In this document: piece after piece, positions 7,383 through 15,188 of the stretch
How the letters are laid out: the number at the start of each line of letters is the position of its first letter
Position numbering within the stretch: the stretch's first letter is position 1
NCBI GenBank assembly: GCA_020850535.1
Contig: JADZEM010000146.1
Span: forward strand, 1-62,140
Source: Chloroflexota bacterium
GTDB taxonomy: Bacteria > Chloroflexota > UBA6077 > JACCZL01
Direction of reading: 5' to 3'
DNA: 62,140 nt
The notes under the pieces: model-generated
The model's input: the letters and a program-made list of their open reading frames with translations, nothing else
Database searches by the model: none
What the model was told of the DNA's origin: nothing
Program-made: the position numbers and the translations under genes

Positions 7383-8390
7383 ATGAGTGACATAGTCCCC
7401 GGCGCCGAGGTTCTCCCAGGTGTTCACCTGCTCCGTCTGCCGCTGACCGGCAGCCCGCTGCGCTTCACCAACGGCTACCTGATCCGCACCGAGGACGGCT
7501 GGACCCTGGTCGATTGCGGCTGGGACATGCCAGACGTCCTGGACGCGCTTCACCATCAGCTGACGGGCCTGGGCGTGCGGCTGGGGGACATCCGAACGCT
7601 GGTCATCACCCATTTTCACACCGATCACTACGGCATGGCGGGGACGCTCATCGGGCTGACGCAGGCCCGGCTCATGATGCACCGCCTGGACTGGGTCCAC
7701 GTCCAGCAGGAGATGGTGGACTTCGGCGAGATGCTCGGGCGGCTCAACTCGTGGCTGTTGCTGAACGGCGCGCCCTCGGAGATGATCGACGAAGAGCGCG
7801 TGCGAATGGCGGCCATGCGGCAGCTCTGCACCGTGGTCGAGCCAGACGTGAAGCTGGAGGAGGGGTACGAGATCCACTCCGGCAACCACACGTTCAGGGT
7901 CGTCTGGACGCCGGGGCACACGAACGGCCACATCTGCCTCTACGACGAGGAGCGCCGCACGCTGATGACAGGCGACCACGTCCTGGACCCGATCTCCCCG
8001 AACGTCAGCCTTGCGCGCGAATACCTGGGCAACCCCCTCGGGCAGTATCTCAAGTCACTGCGGAAGGTGGGCGAGCTGGACGCCGACCTCGTGCTGCCGG
8101 CCCACGGCGATCCGTTCCACAGCATCAGCCGGCGGGTCCGCGAGCTGCTGGAGCACCACGACGAGCGCGAGGCCGAAGTGCTGGAGTCGGTCAAGCACGG
8201 CGCGTGTACAGGGTACCAGGTGGCCGCCGCGTTGCCCTGGACTCGCCGTCGGCGCAAGCTCTCCGAGCTGGGGCTGGGGCAGCAGCGCATGGCCCTGACC
8301 GAGACGCTCGCGCACCTCGAGGAGCTGCGGGTACGCGGTCTGGTCCACCGCGAGCGACGCGGCGACGTGCTCTACTTCACCCACGCCTGA
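7383..8390 (+). CDS. MBL-fold metallohydrolase with C-terminal winged helix
   Basis: A 335-residue metallo-beta-lactamase-fold hydrolase. The zinc motif THFHTDHYG is at about 78-86, further ligands are in WTPGHTNGH and MTGDHVLD, and the final PAHGDP motif is near 240. The C-terminal 80 residues form a winged-helix-like domain (AALPWTRRRRKLSEL, HLEELRVRGLVHR), the arrangement of the LACTB2-type and related thioester or RNA hydrolases. The exact substrate cannot be read from sequence. It follows the meaB and beta-helix genes on the same strand with a 17-base gap, so it may belong to the same transcription unit or use its own start. Confidence 0.9.
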   Translation: MSDIVPGAEVLPGVHLLRLPLTGSPLRFTNGYLIRTEDGWTLVDCGWDMPDVLDALHHQLTGLGVRLGDIRTLVITHFHTDHYGMAGTLIGLTQARLMMHRLDWVHVQQEMVDFGEMLGRLNSWLLLNGAPSEMIDEERVRMAAMRQLCTVVEPDVKLEEGYEIHSGNHTFRVVWTPGHTNGHICLYDEERRTLMTGDHVLDPISPNVSLAREYLGNPLGQYLKSLRKVGELDADLVLPAHGDPFHSISRRVRELLEHHDEREAEVLESVKHGACTGYQVAAALPWTRRRRKLSELGLGQQRMALTETLAHLEELRVRGLVHRERRGDVLYFTHA

Positions 8391-8528
8391 ACCCCACTCG
8401 AAGGGCCGATTTCCGGGCCGTTTTCTCCGAATTTCGTCCGAATGCCTCTTGCCCGGGGAAACGGGCGGGCTTGCCCGGGCCACCGCGAACTGTGATGCCG
8501 GGCAGCCACCGGCTGCCGGAGACACCCC

Positions 8529-8534
8529 TACAAT
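8529..8534 (+). promoter_or_regulatory. Candidate -10 box (TACAAT)
   Basis: TACAAT lies 37 bases before ATG 8572, and GGCGGAGGGGG follows it within the leader as the ribosome-binding site. This fits a conventional, leadered promoter for the LysM-like secreted protein. Confidence 0.4.
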
Positions 8535-8571
8535 GGCCGCCTGAGGACGAGGCGGAGGGGGTTGTTGGGGC

Positions 8572-9759
8572 ATGGTTGACCGCCGAAAGAGGGCGTGTCG
8601 GCAGCGGCATTCCTGGCGCCTGCTCGTCGCATTCGTGCTCTGCCTCTGGCCTGCCCTGGCCGGCGTGGCCTCCGCGCAAGGGGCCTACGAGATCACGCCG
8701 CTTGGCAATGACCCGGCCCGCCGCGTTGACCGCTATCAGATTACGCTGGGGCAGGGTGCGTCCCTCTGGGATCTCGGCTTCAACCGGCTGCCGATGATCG
8801 CCATCGAGCAGGGCGACCAGAAGGTCATCGAGCTGATCGAGCAGGGGTTCAAGGCGGCCTACCCGGACCGCGAGGCCGGCCTGGTGAAGCCCGGCGACCT
8901 CTTCGTGTTGGAAGTTCCGGCCGGCACCTTCGTCTCAAAGACCGTCACTCGCACGGCTGGCCCGCCCGAGCGTGTGCAGTTCGAGTCGTACAGCGGGGAT
9001 CAACTGACGACGTTTCCCAAAGACCCGATCGTGCAGTACCGGTTGACGCGGGCTGCCTCGCCAGATCAGGTCGAGGTGCAGATCCAGGGCGGCCAGTCGG
9101 ACGCCGTCGAAGAGGCGAAGAAGATCTACGACGTGCCTGACCCTGACTTTCTCCAGGTGCGGACGATTCGCGGGGCGCTCGCGGAGCGGACGGCCAAAAT
9201 CACCGTGGACGCCAACCGCCGGTACCTTGACGAGTTCCGCGCGGTGCGCGGCCGGGCGACTCGCACCGAAGAGACCCTCCAGGGCCTCCGTGCCTACTAC
9301 TTCGACGATCCGACCATCCCCTTCGTGCGCGTGGACGACACCGTTGGCGATCAGACCGATCCCGCCAACTTCACCCGCACCTTCCGTATCGCGTACCACC
9401 GAGACGGCACGGTTCGGAAGTACGTCATCACCGAGGCCGGCGACTCGACCGGCGCGCTCGGCCGCCCTGAGAGCGAGGTCTGGCGGCGCACGCTGCCCGC
9501 CTGGCAGGAATGGCTGCCGGGCACCCCGGAAGCGTTGCCGCCGTTCGCCCCGGCGATTGCCAGCTCGGGCGCGTTGCAGCCGGGGCGCATCCTGGTGCTG
9601 GCGTTCCGTCCGCGCATCGTCCAGGCGTCGCCGCGCCCGACTGGCGGCTCCAGCGCGGCTGGCGGCTCGGGCCTGACCTGCGCCGGCGTGCCCATCGGGA
9701 TGGTCCTGTTTGGGGGCGTGGTGGTGGCCGGGTACCGCAAGCGTACGGGCCTCTGGTAG
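8572..9759 (+). CDS. Secreted membrane-anchored protein with LysM-like domain
   Basis: A 395-residue exported protein. Residues 1-36 form a signal peptide with a basic start, a hydrophobic core LLVAFVLCLWPALAGV and a cleavage-like ASAQ. A region at about 50-125 (YQITLGQGASLWDLGFNRLP to VKPGDLFVLEVP) resembles a LysM fold with an enlarged insert, which would bind peptidoglycan sugars. The middle (150-330) has no family I know. A serine/glycine-rich linker leads to a final hydrophobic segment GMVLFGGVVVAG and a basic tail, probably a C-terminal anchor. The next gene is a peptidoglycan amidase, consistent with a cell-wall role. Confidence 0.72.
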   Translation: MVDRRKRACRQRHSWRLLVAFVLCLWPALAGVASAQGAYEITPLGNDPARRVDRYQITLGQGASLWDLGFNRLPMIAIEQGDQKVIELIEQGFKAAYPDREAGLVKPGDLFVLEVPAGTFVSKTVTRTAGPPERVQFESYSGDQLTTFPKDPIVQYRLTRAASPDQVEVQIQGGQSDAVEEAKKIYDVPDPDFLQVRTIRGALAERTAKITVDANRRYLDEFRAVRGRATRTEETLQGLRAYYFDDPTIPFVRVDDTVGDQTDPANFTRTFRIAYHRDGTVRKYVITEAGDSTGALGRPESEVWRRTLPAWQEWLPGTPEALPPFAPAIASSGALQPGRILVLAFRPRIVQASPRPTGGSSAAGGSGLTCAGVPIGMVLFGGVVVAGYRKRTGLW

Positions 9760-9800
9760 TGCGCGCTGCCCGGGGCGTCCCCCGCGCTCCGGCCGCCCGG

Positions 9801-9806
9801 TATACT
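9801..9806 (+). promoter_or_regulatory. -10 box (TATACT) for leaderless amidase mRNA
   Basis: TATACT ends seven bases before the A of ATG 9813, exactly the distance that places the transcription start on the start codon. No ribosome-binding site is present. One of the clearest leaderless promoters in the window. Confidence 0.6.
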
Positions 9807-9812
9807 GGGATC

Positions 9813-10535
9813 ATGGCCTCTCAGTATCTGACGCGCCGGCGGGTGTTACAGGCCGGCGTTCTCGTTGGAGCAGGGCTGGCGCTGCCGTCGTCTCGGGGTG
9901 TGCTGGCCGCGCCCGAGGGGTTCGACGCCGACGTGGGGCTGGACCCCGGACACAGCCGTGCGGATGTTGGCGCGAGCGGGGGCGGTTTCGGCGAGTACCA
10001 GCACACGCTCGACATCGCCGAGCGCATCAGGCCGATGCTCGAAGCAGCCGGCCTGTCGGTCAGGCTCAGCCGCACCGACCACGAGCCGCTGACGGCGATG
10101 TCCCACCGAGACATCAACGTCCGCACCGAGATCGAGCAATCAGCCCGCATCGCCGCGGTTGGGACCGTGCGGATCTACGTCTCGATCCACTTCAACGGCG
10201 GGCCCCCGTCGCTACGGGGCACCGAGACGTACTACAACAGCGAGAGTGCCGGCCCGGACAGTCGGCGGCTCGCGCTGGCGCTCCAGCGCTCGGTGGTGGC
10301 CGAACTGGCGGAGGTCGGCTACCAGACGGCCGACCGGGGCGCCAAGGAAGACCTGGCGGCCGGCAAGCCGTACGGGCACTTCTTCAGCCTGCGCGGCCCG
10401 ATGCCGAGCGCCCTGGTGGAGGGGCTGTTCCTCTCCAACCCCGCCGAGGCCGAGCTTCTGCTGCGCGAGGACGCGCGGCAGGCGCTGGCGAAAGGGTACG
10501 TCGGCGGCATCGTGGCGTACTTCGCCGGGGGCTGA
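9813..10535 (+). CDS. Tat-exported N-acetylmuramoyl-L-alanine amidase
   Basis: A 240-residue zinc amidase that cleaves the bond between MurNAc and the peptide stem in peptidoglycan. Residues 1-34 are a twin-arginine signal (LTRRRVLQAG then a hydrophobic stretch). The Amidase_3 core shows GLDPGHSRADVGASGG (zinc His), the glutamate in GEYQHTLD, VSIHFNG (second His) and the catalytic glutamate in ALVEGLFLSNP. Length matches a single catalytic domain with no wall-binding repeats. The upstream LysM-like protein could provide that function. It ends two bases from the convergent glycosyltransferase. Confidence 0.92.
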   Translation: MASQYLTRRRVLQAGVLVGAGLALPSSRGVLAAPEGFDADVGLDPGHSRADVGASGGGFGEYQHTLDIAERIRPMLEAAGLSVRLSRTDHEPLTAMSHRDINVRTEIEQSARIAAVGTVRIYVSIHFNGGPPSLRGTETYYNSESAGPDSRRLALALQRSVVAELAEVGYQTADRGAKEDLAAGKPYGHFFSLRGPMPSALVEGLFLSNPAEAELLLREDARQALAKGYVGGIVAYFAGG

Positions 10536-10537
10536 GG

Positions 10538-11287
10538 TCAGCTGCGCGGCGCCTTTGTCGTCGCGGCGGGCACGGAGTTCGGCGGCGGATCGCTCGAGAA
10601 CCGCAGTCGCCACACGACACCCATCGCCTCGACCACGATCCAGGCCGACATCTTGGACTTGCCGACGCGCCGATCCACGAACTTGATCGGCACTTCGACG
10701 ATCTTGTACCCCAGCCGGTGACAGCGGTAGTTCAGCTCGACCTGGAAGGCGTAGCCGTTCGAGTGGATCGAGTCCAGATCGAGTGACCGCAGGACGTACG
10801 CCGAGAAGCACTTGAAACCGCTGGTCAGGTCGTTGACCGGGACGCCGAGGATCGTCTTCGCGTAGACCGAGCCGCCCCGGCTGATCAGCGTACGCAGCAG
10901 CGACCAGTTCTCGGTGCCGCCGCCAGTAACCCAGCGTGACCCGATGGCACAGTCGCCGCGCTTCGCGCCGTCGAGCAGGCGCGGAAGGTCGTTCGGGTCG
11001 TGGGAGAAGTCGGCATCCATCTCGAACACGAAATCGAAGTTGTGTTCGAGCGCCCACTTGAAGCCGGCGACGTACGCCGTTCCGAGGCCGCGCTTGCCAT
11101 CGCGGTGGAGGACGTTGACGCGGGCGTCCGCGGCGGCGAACTCGTCGGCGATGGCGCCGGTGCCGTCGGGCGAATTGTCGTCCACGATGAGGACGTGGAA
11201 AATCTCACCTTGCCCCAGAATGGCGGGCACGAGCCTGGGGAGGTTCTCCCGCTCGTTATAGGTCGGGACGATGACGAGCGCTCTCAT
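10538..11287 (-). CDS. Polyprenol-phosphate mannose synthase-like GT2 glycosyltransferase
   Basis: A 249-residue family-2 glycosyltransferase of the Dpm1 type, transferring a sugar from a nucleotide donor to a polyprenyl phosphate. It begins MRALVIVPTYNERENLPRLV. It has VDDNSPDGTGAIAD, the DxD-type EMDADFSHDP and the family stretches GSRWVTGGGTENW and LTSGFKCFSAYVL. A C-terminal membrane segment is absent, as in soluble Dpm1 forms. ATG 11287 begins directly at the domain; a longer frame to 11338 adds only unrelated sequence. Together with the GT39-like gene at 51900 it suggests polyprenyl-linked glycosylation of envelope components. Confidence 0.9.
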   Translation of the reverse strand: MRALVIVPTYNERENLPRLVPAILGQGEIFHVLIVDDNSPDGTGAIADEFAAADARVNVLHRDGKRGLGTAYVAGFKWALEHNFDFVFEMDADFSHDPNDLPRLLDGAKRGDCAIGSRWVTGGGTENWSLLRTLISRGGSVYAKTILGVPVNDLTSGFKCFSAYVLRSLDLDSIHSNGYAFQVELNYRCHRLGYKIVEVPIKFVDRRVGKSKMSAWIVVEAMGVVWRLRFSSDPPPNSVPAATTKAPRS

Positions 11288-11404
11288 ACGTGTAGACAAC
11301 AGCGGGGGAGGATGCCATACGGAAGGGCCCCGGTGCAAAAGATCCAGCGGGCCATGACCACCGCAACATCCGCCTGCCGGTGGCGCCGGACGCTCGTTGC
11401 CACC

Positions 11405-12139
11405 TCAGGTGATCAGGACGGCGTCGGCGTCGTCGTGATCCGGCTCGCGGATCATGTAGCCGACGCCGGGCACGGTCTTGATCAGCCCCGGGTGGTGCGA
11501 GCTCTCCCCGAGCTTCCGGCGCAGCCGGCTGACCCAGACCCGCAGGTACTGGAGGTCGTTGCGGTACTCCGGCCCCCAGGTCATCCCGAGCAAATCCTCG
11601 TGGAGAATCACCCGGCCGGCGTTCTGGATCAGGTTCATCAGCAGCTGCCACTCGGTGGGCGAGAGCATGGCGTCCTCGCCGCCCACCGAGACGCGCCGCC
11701 GCTCCATGTCCACCTCGACCTCGCCGAACGACAGCACGGTCTGCTCGCTCATCGAGGGGAGGCCCTGCGTCCGGCGCATCACGGCGCGCATCCGCGCGGA
11801 CAGCTCCTCGGGGTTGAACGGCTTGGTCAGGTAGTCGTCCGCGCCCAGGTCCAGACCCCGGATCTTGTCCACGTCGCTGGCGCGCGCCGTGAGCACGATG
11901 ACGGGCGTACGCGCATGGACGCGGATCCGTCTGAGCACCTCAAAGCCGTCGAGATCCGGCATGATCAGGTCGAGGATGACCAGGGCCGGACGCTCCGTCT
12001 CATGCAACTCGATAGCCTGACGTCCATTGCTGGCGACGACTACCCGATAGCCGTCCGCTTCCAGCTCGGCGCGGACGAACCGCAGCACGCGCGGCTCGTC
12101 GTCGACGACCAGGACGCTGATCCGGCGATTCATACTCAT
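11405..12139 (-). CDS. OmpR-family response regulator, KdpE-like
   Basis: A 244-residue response regulator. The receiver domain (about 5-120) has the acidic pair in VVDDEPRVL, the phospho-acceptor aspartate in LVILDLIMPDLDG, the threonine in VIVLTARAS and the lysine in DYLTKPF. The winged-helix DNA-binding domain (about 145-240) ends WGPEYRNDLQYLRVWVSRLR, close to KdpE. ATG 12139 overlaps the kinase stop as ATGA, the usual coupling for such pairs; ATG 12133 is an alternative. No Kdp potassium pump is present, so its regulon is unknown. Confidence 0.92.
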   Translation of the reverse strand: MSMNRRISVLVVDDEPRVLRFVRAELEADGYRVVVASNGRQAIELHETERPALVILDLIMPDLDGFEVLRRIRVHARTPVIVLTARASDVDKIRGLDLGADDYLTKPFNPEELSARMRAVMRRTQGLPSMSEQTVLSFGEVEVDMERRRVSVGGEDAMLSPTEWQLLMNLIQNAGRVILHEDLLGMTWGPEYRNDLQYLRVWVSRLRRKLGESSHHPGLIKTVPGVGYMIREPDHDDADAVLIT

Positions 12140-12990
12140 GATCCGCACGCCTCTATGCTCGCAGAGAGTGAAGCCGCACGCTCGCCAAGTGGGAGCGTGA
12201 AGCGGAAGGTTGCGCCCTGACCAGGGCGTGAGTCAAGCTCGATAGCGCCCCCGTGGAGCTCCACGAAGCGCCGGCAGATCGCCAGGCCCAGGCCGGCCCC
12301 GGCCACTGTCCCGTGCTCGCGCTCGACTCGGAAGAAGCGTTCGAAGACCCGCTGGTGGTATTCAGGTGGGACGCCAGGGCCATCATCCTTCACGGCGATG
12401 GCGAGCAGCGTGCCCTGCGTCGTCGCGGTCACGTCGATGGTCCCGCCGTCCGGCGAGAATTTGACAGCGTTGTCTATCAGGTTTCTCAGCACCTGTTCGA
12501 TGCGGACCGGGTCCACCTCCGCACGGGGCAGGTCGGCCGGGACACGCACCCGCAGCCGCCGAGATCCGGCGCGCGGCGTCTGATCCGCGACAACCTTCCG
12601 AATCAGGACATCGAGGGACGTTGGCTCAGTCTTGAGGGCCGATGCGCCAGCGCCGACGCGGGCCAGTTGCAGCAGGTTGTCGATCAGCCGGTGCAGCCGG
12701 TCCGCCTCCTGATCGATGTCGGCCAGCATCTGGCGGGCAGCAGCCGGCTCCAACACGCCGAAGTGGCGCAGCAACGTGCGCGACGACCCCTTGATCGTTG
12801 TCAGCGGCGCGCGCAGCTCGTGCGAGAGGATCGAGAACAACTCGTCAATCGACGCCGTCGAATCTAGCGCGCTGCCGGATATGTTGCTGCGCGCCGATGC
12901 GAGCGCAACGAAGCCGTCGCCAGCAGCGTGCTGCGGCGGACGGGCGTCAGGTGCGCTGTGGTCGCGTTGCATCGTCGAATTGTCCATCAT
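12136..12990 (-). CDS. Soluble sensor histidine kinase, KdpD C-terminal-like
   Basis: A 284-residue histidine kinase made of dimerisation and catalytic domains only. The H-box SHELRAPLTTIKG is at about 55-67, the N-box NLIDNAVKFSPDGG near 170, the G1 box DDGPGVPPE near 202, and GAGLGLAICRRFVELHGG near 232. There is no membrane segment and no PAS, GAF or other recognisable sensor in the 50 residues before the H-box. How it senses a signal is therefore unclear: through a partner, or through its short N-terminus. It is directly coupled to the response regulator at 11405-12139. Confidence 0.92.
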   Translation of the reverse strand: MMDNSTMQRDHSAPDARPPQHAAGDGFVALASARSNISGSALDSTASIDELFSILSHELRAPLTTIKGSSRTLLRHFGVLEPAAARQMLADIDQEADRLHRLIDNLLQLARVGAGASALKTEPTSLDVLIRKVVADQTPRAGSRRLRVRVPADLPRAEVDPVRIEQVLRNLIDNAVKFSPDGGTIDVTATTQGTLLAIAVKDDGPGVPPEYHQRVFERFFRVEREHGTVAGAGLGLAICRRFVELHGGAIELDSRPGQGATFRFTLPLGERAASLSASIEACGS

Positions 12991-13176
12991 GTGCCGAAAC
13001 GACGGTAGCCCCTGAGCGTGCTCCTGTCAACGTCTGGGGTAGTCAGTGTGGGTGAATATGCGTCGGCTATGTCGGGCACGCTCACGCCTCCTGCGCATTC
13101 GTGGGACCTGACAGCACCCTTACAGGCTGATGCTTCTCGCCTGGGCGCAACGGCCGCACATCGGGGACGCAGCAAG

Positions 13177-15063
13177 CTATCGGTCAAACAGGCGGATCTC
13201 TCGCCAGCCCGTGCGACCTGCTGCCTGGGTCGTCGCGATGCGAACGCTCCGGACGTTCTGGACCGCTTCAGGAAACCGCGTGGTGAGCGTCTGGCCGTCA
13301 GACGTCGGCCCGACGAACGTGTGCATGCCCCGGAACTGGCCGTCCGCCGTCCAGACCCAGACCTCGTGAATGGTCACGTCTGGGGCATCCTGAGCCGTCA
13401 CCAGCTCGACCCCGGCCAGCGGTCCCGGTTGCGCGAGGTCGATCTCCATCCAGGTGGGAGCGCCCTTGTTCAGGTAGCCGGCGGTCTCCACCTTGCCGTC
13501 GAGCATCTCAGCCGAGCCGGGCGCACCGCCTTCCAGCCGAATCGCCCGGCCGGCCGCCAGGTTGCCCGTCGAGACGTACAGCACAATCGGCTGCCGCCGG
13601 TCCTCGGCGGCCTCCTGGGGGCTGGGCTTCATCCCGGCCACGGTGTTGGCCGGGCCGGGCAAGTCGCCGCGGCTCTCGGTGGAGACGGCGCTCCAGCCAG
13701 CCCGAATCAGGAGCACGCGCGCCTCCTCGACGGGCTTTCCGAGCACGCTCGGCGGACGAATGCCGGCGCTGATCGTGACCTTGATCTCGCTGCCGCGCCG
13801 GATCCGCTTCTCGGCGGCGGTGTCCTGGGTCAGCACGATACCCTTGGGCTGGTCGTCGGTGGGGACGCTCTCGCTGGCCTTGACGGTCAGCCCGTTCGAC
13901 TCCGCCAGCCCGATGGCCTCGGGGAGCGTCCGGCCGACCAGCGATGGCACGTCGGTCATCCGGAAGCCGTCGAACAGGCGCGGGATGAAGAACATGATCC
14001 CGCCGACCGCCGCCGCCACCAGGGCGGCCGTTGCCAGCAGCGGGATGATCGCCATCAAGAAGCTGCCGTCCCGGCCGCCTCGCTGCCGCTGGCGCGGCTC
14101 CGAGCGCCAGGCCGCCTGCATCGGCGTCGGCGCGGGTGGGGGCGGGGCCGTGGCGGCCGTCGTGCGGCCACTCAGGGCGAGGCGGAAGTCGGTGGCGCTG
14201 GTGATGCGCTCGCGGAGGTCTGGTTCGAGCGCCCGCCAGAGGGCCAGGTCGAGATGGGCGGGCACCTCCGGCCGGCGGCGTCGGACGGGGACCGGCGCGA
14301 TGGCGGCCTGCCGGTCCTGCCCGCTGCCCGGGCCGCGCGGAGTCGTCCCGCTCAGCATCTCGTACACGACGACGGCCAGCGCATAGACATCCGTTGGCTC
14401 GTCGCCGCTGTCGCGGATAGCCAGCTCGGGCGGGGTGTAGTTGGCGCGCTGAACGGTGCCGAGCAGGGTCACGTCCGTGGCGACGGCCGCCCGCACGAAG
14501 CCGAAGTCGGTCAGCTTGGCGTTGCCGTTCTCGTCGATCAACACGTTCTCAGGACGAAGGTCGCCGTGGATCACCCGCTGCCGGTGGGCTGTCGCCAGCG
14601 CTTCGGCCAACTGGAGCGCCAGTCGCTGGGCATCCGGGATGGGCAGGGGGCCACGCTCATTGATCCGCGAGCGCAGGCTCTGCCCCTCGACCAGCTCCAT
14701 CACCACGAAGGGCCGCCCGTCAGCCACCCCGGCATCCAGCACCGTCACCACGTGCGGGTGGATCAGCCGCCCGGCCGCTGCTGTCGCCGCCATGAACCGC
14801 TCGCGGAACTCGGCGTCGTCAGCGTAGCGGTCGGCCAACACCTTCACGGCGACGGGCCGTTGGAGCAGCACGTCCTCAGCGCGGTAGGTGGTTCCCAGGC
14901 TGCCCTGTCCGAGCGGCGTGCCGAGCTTGTAGCGCCCCTTCAGCCGCTTGTTGACGAACGGCGGCTGGCCGGCGGCCAGCGGATCGGTGCTCATGCGGCT
15001 GCCGCGGCCAGCCCGACTGGACCCGCCAGTCCGGCGCCCGGATTGGAACGGTGACGCGGACAT
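13177..15063 (-). CDS. Transmembrane Ser/Thr protein kinase with PASTA and discoidin-like domains
   Basis: A 628-residue kinase. Domains in order: glycine loop LGQGSLGTTY (51-60), ATP-binding K74, catalytic loop IHGDLRPENVL (165-175), DFG at 186-188, and a PPE in place of APE near 220. A proline-rich linker leads to one membrane helix (about 343-371), two PASTA-like repeats (about 378-510) and a C-terminal F5/8 type C (discoidin-like) domain (about 515-628). The usual HRD arginine is glycine (HGD). PASTA domains bind muropeptides and lipid II. The MurJ, GatD and MurT genes beside it fit control of wall synthesis. ATG 15063 has GGAG upstream; ATG 14994 is an alternative. Confidence 0.9.
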   Translation of the reverse strand: MSASPFQSGRRTGGSSRAGRGSRMSTDPLAAGQPPFVNKRLKGRYKLGTPLGQGSLGTTYRAEDVLLQRPVAVKVLADRYADDAEFRERFMAATAAAGRLIHPHVVTVLDAGVADGRPFVVMELVEGQSLRSRINERGPLPIPDAQRLALQLAEALATAHRQRVIHGDLRPENVLIDENGNAKLTDFGFVRAAVATDVTLLGTVQRANYTPPELAIRDSGDEPTDVYALAVVVYEMLSGTTPRGPGSGQDRQAAIAPVPVRRRRPEVPAHLDLALWRALEPDLRERITSATDFRLALSGRTTAATAPPPPAPTPMQAAWRSEPRQRQRGGRDGSFLMAIIPLLATAALVAAAVGGIMFFIPRLFDGFRMTDVPSLVGRTLPEAIGLAESNGLTVKASESVPTDDQPKGIVLTQDTAAEKRIRRGSEIKVTISAGIRPPSVLGKPVEEARVLLIRAGWSAVSTESRGDLPGPANTVAGMKPSPQEAAEDRRQPIVLYVSTGNLAAGRAIRLEGGAPGSAEMLDGKVETAGYLNKGAPTWMEIDLAQPGPLAGVELVTAQDAPDVTIHEVWVWTADGQFRGMHTFVGPTSDGQTLTTRFPEAVQNVRSVRIATTQAAGRTGWREIRLFDR

Positions 15064-15188
15064 GCTCTCACTCCGGGGGCACACCAACGGCTGACATCAC
15101 TCAGGCGCATCGCCACGAGCCGCCGACTTGGGGTGTGCCAGAGAGCGTCCGCATCGCAAGAGTCGTGCCCACCGTGCATCATGAGGCA

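Noticed and set aside
13018-15054. A 678-codon plus-strand frame opposite the PASTA kinase
   Set aside because: High-GC shadow. The minus strand shows P-loop, DFG, PASTA and discoidin-like features; the plus translation shows none.
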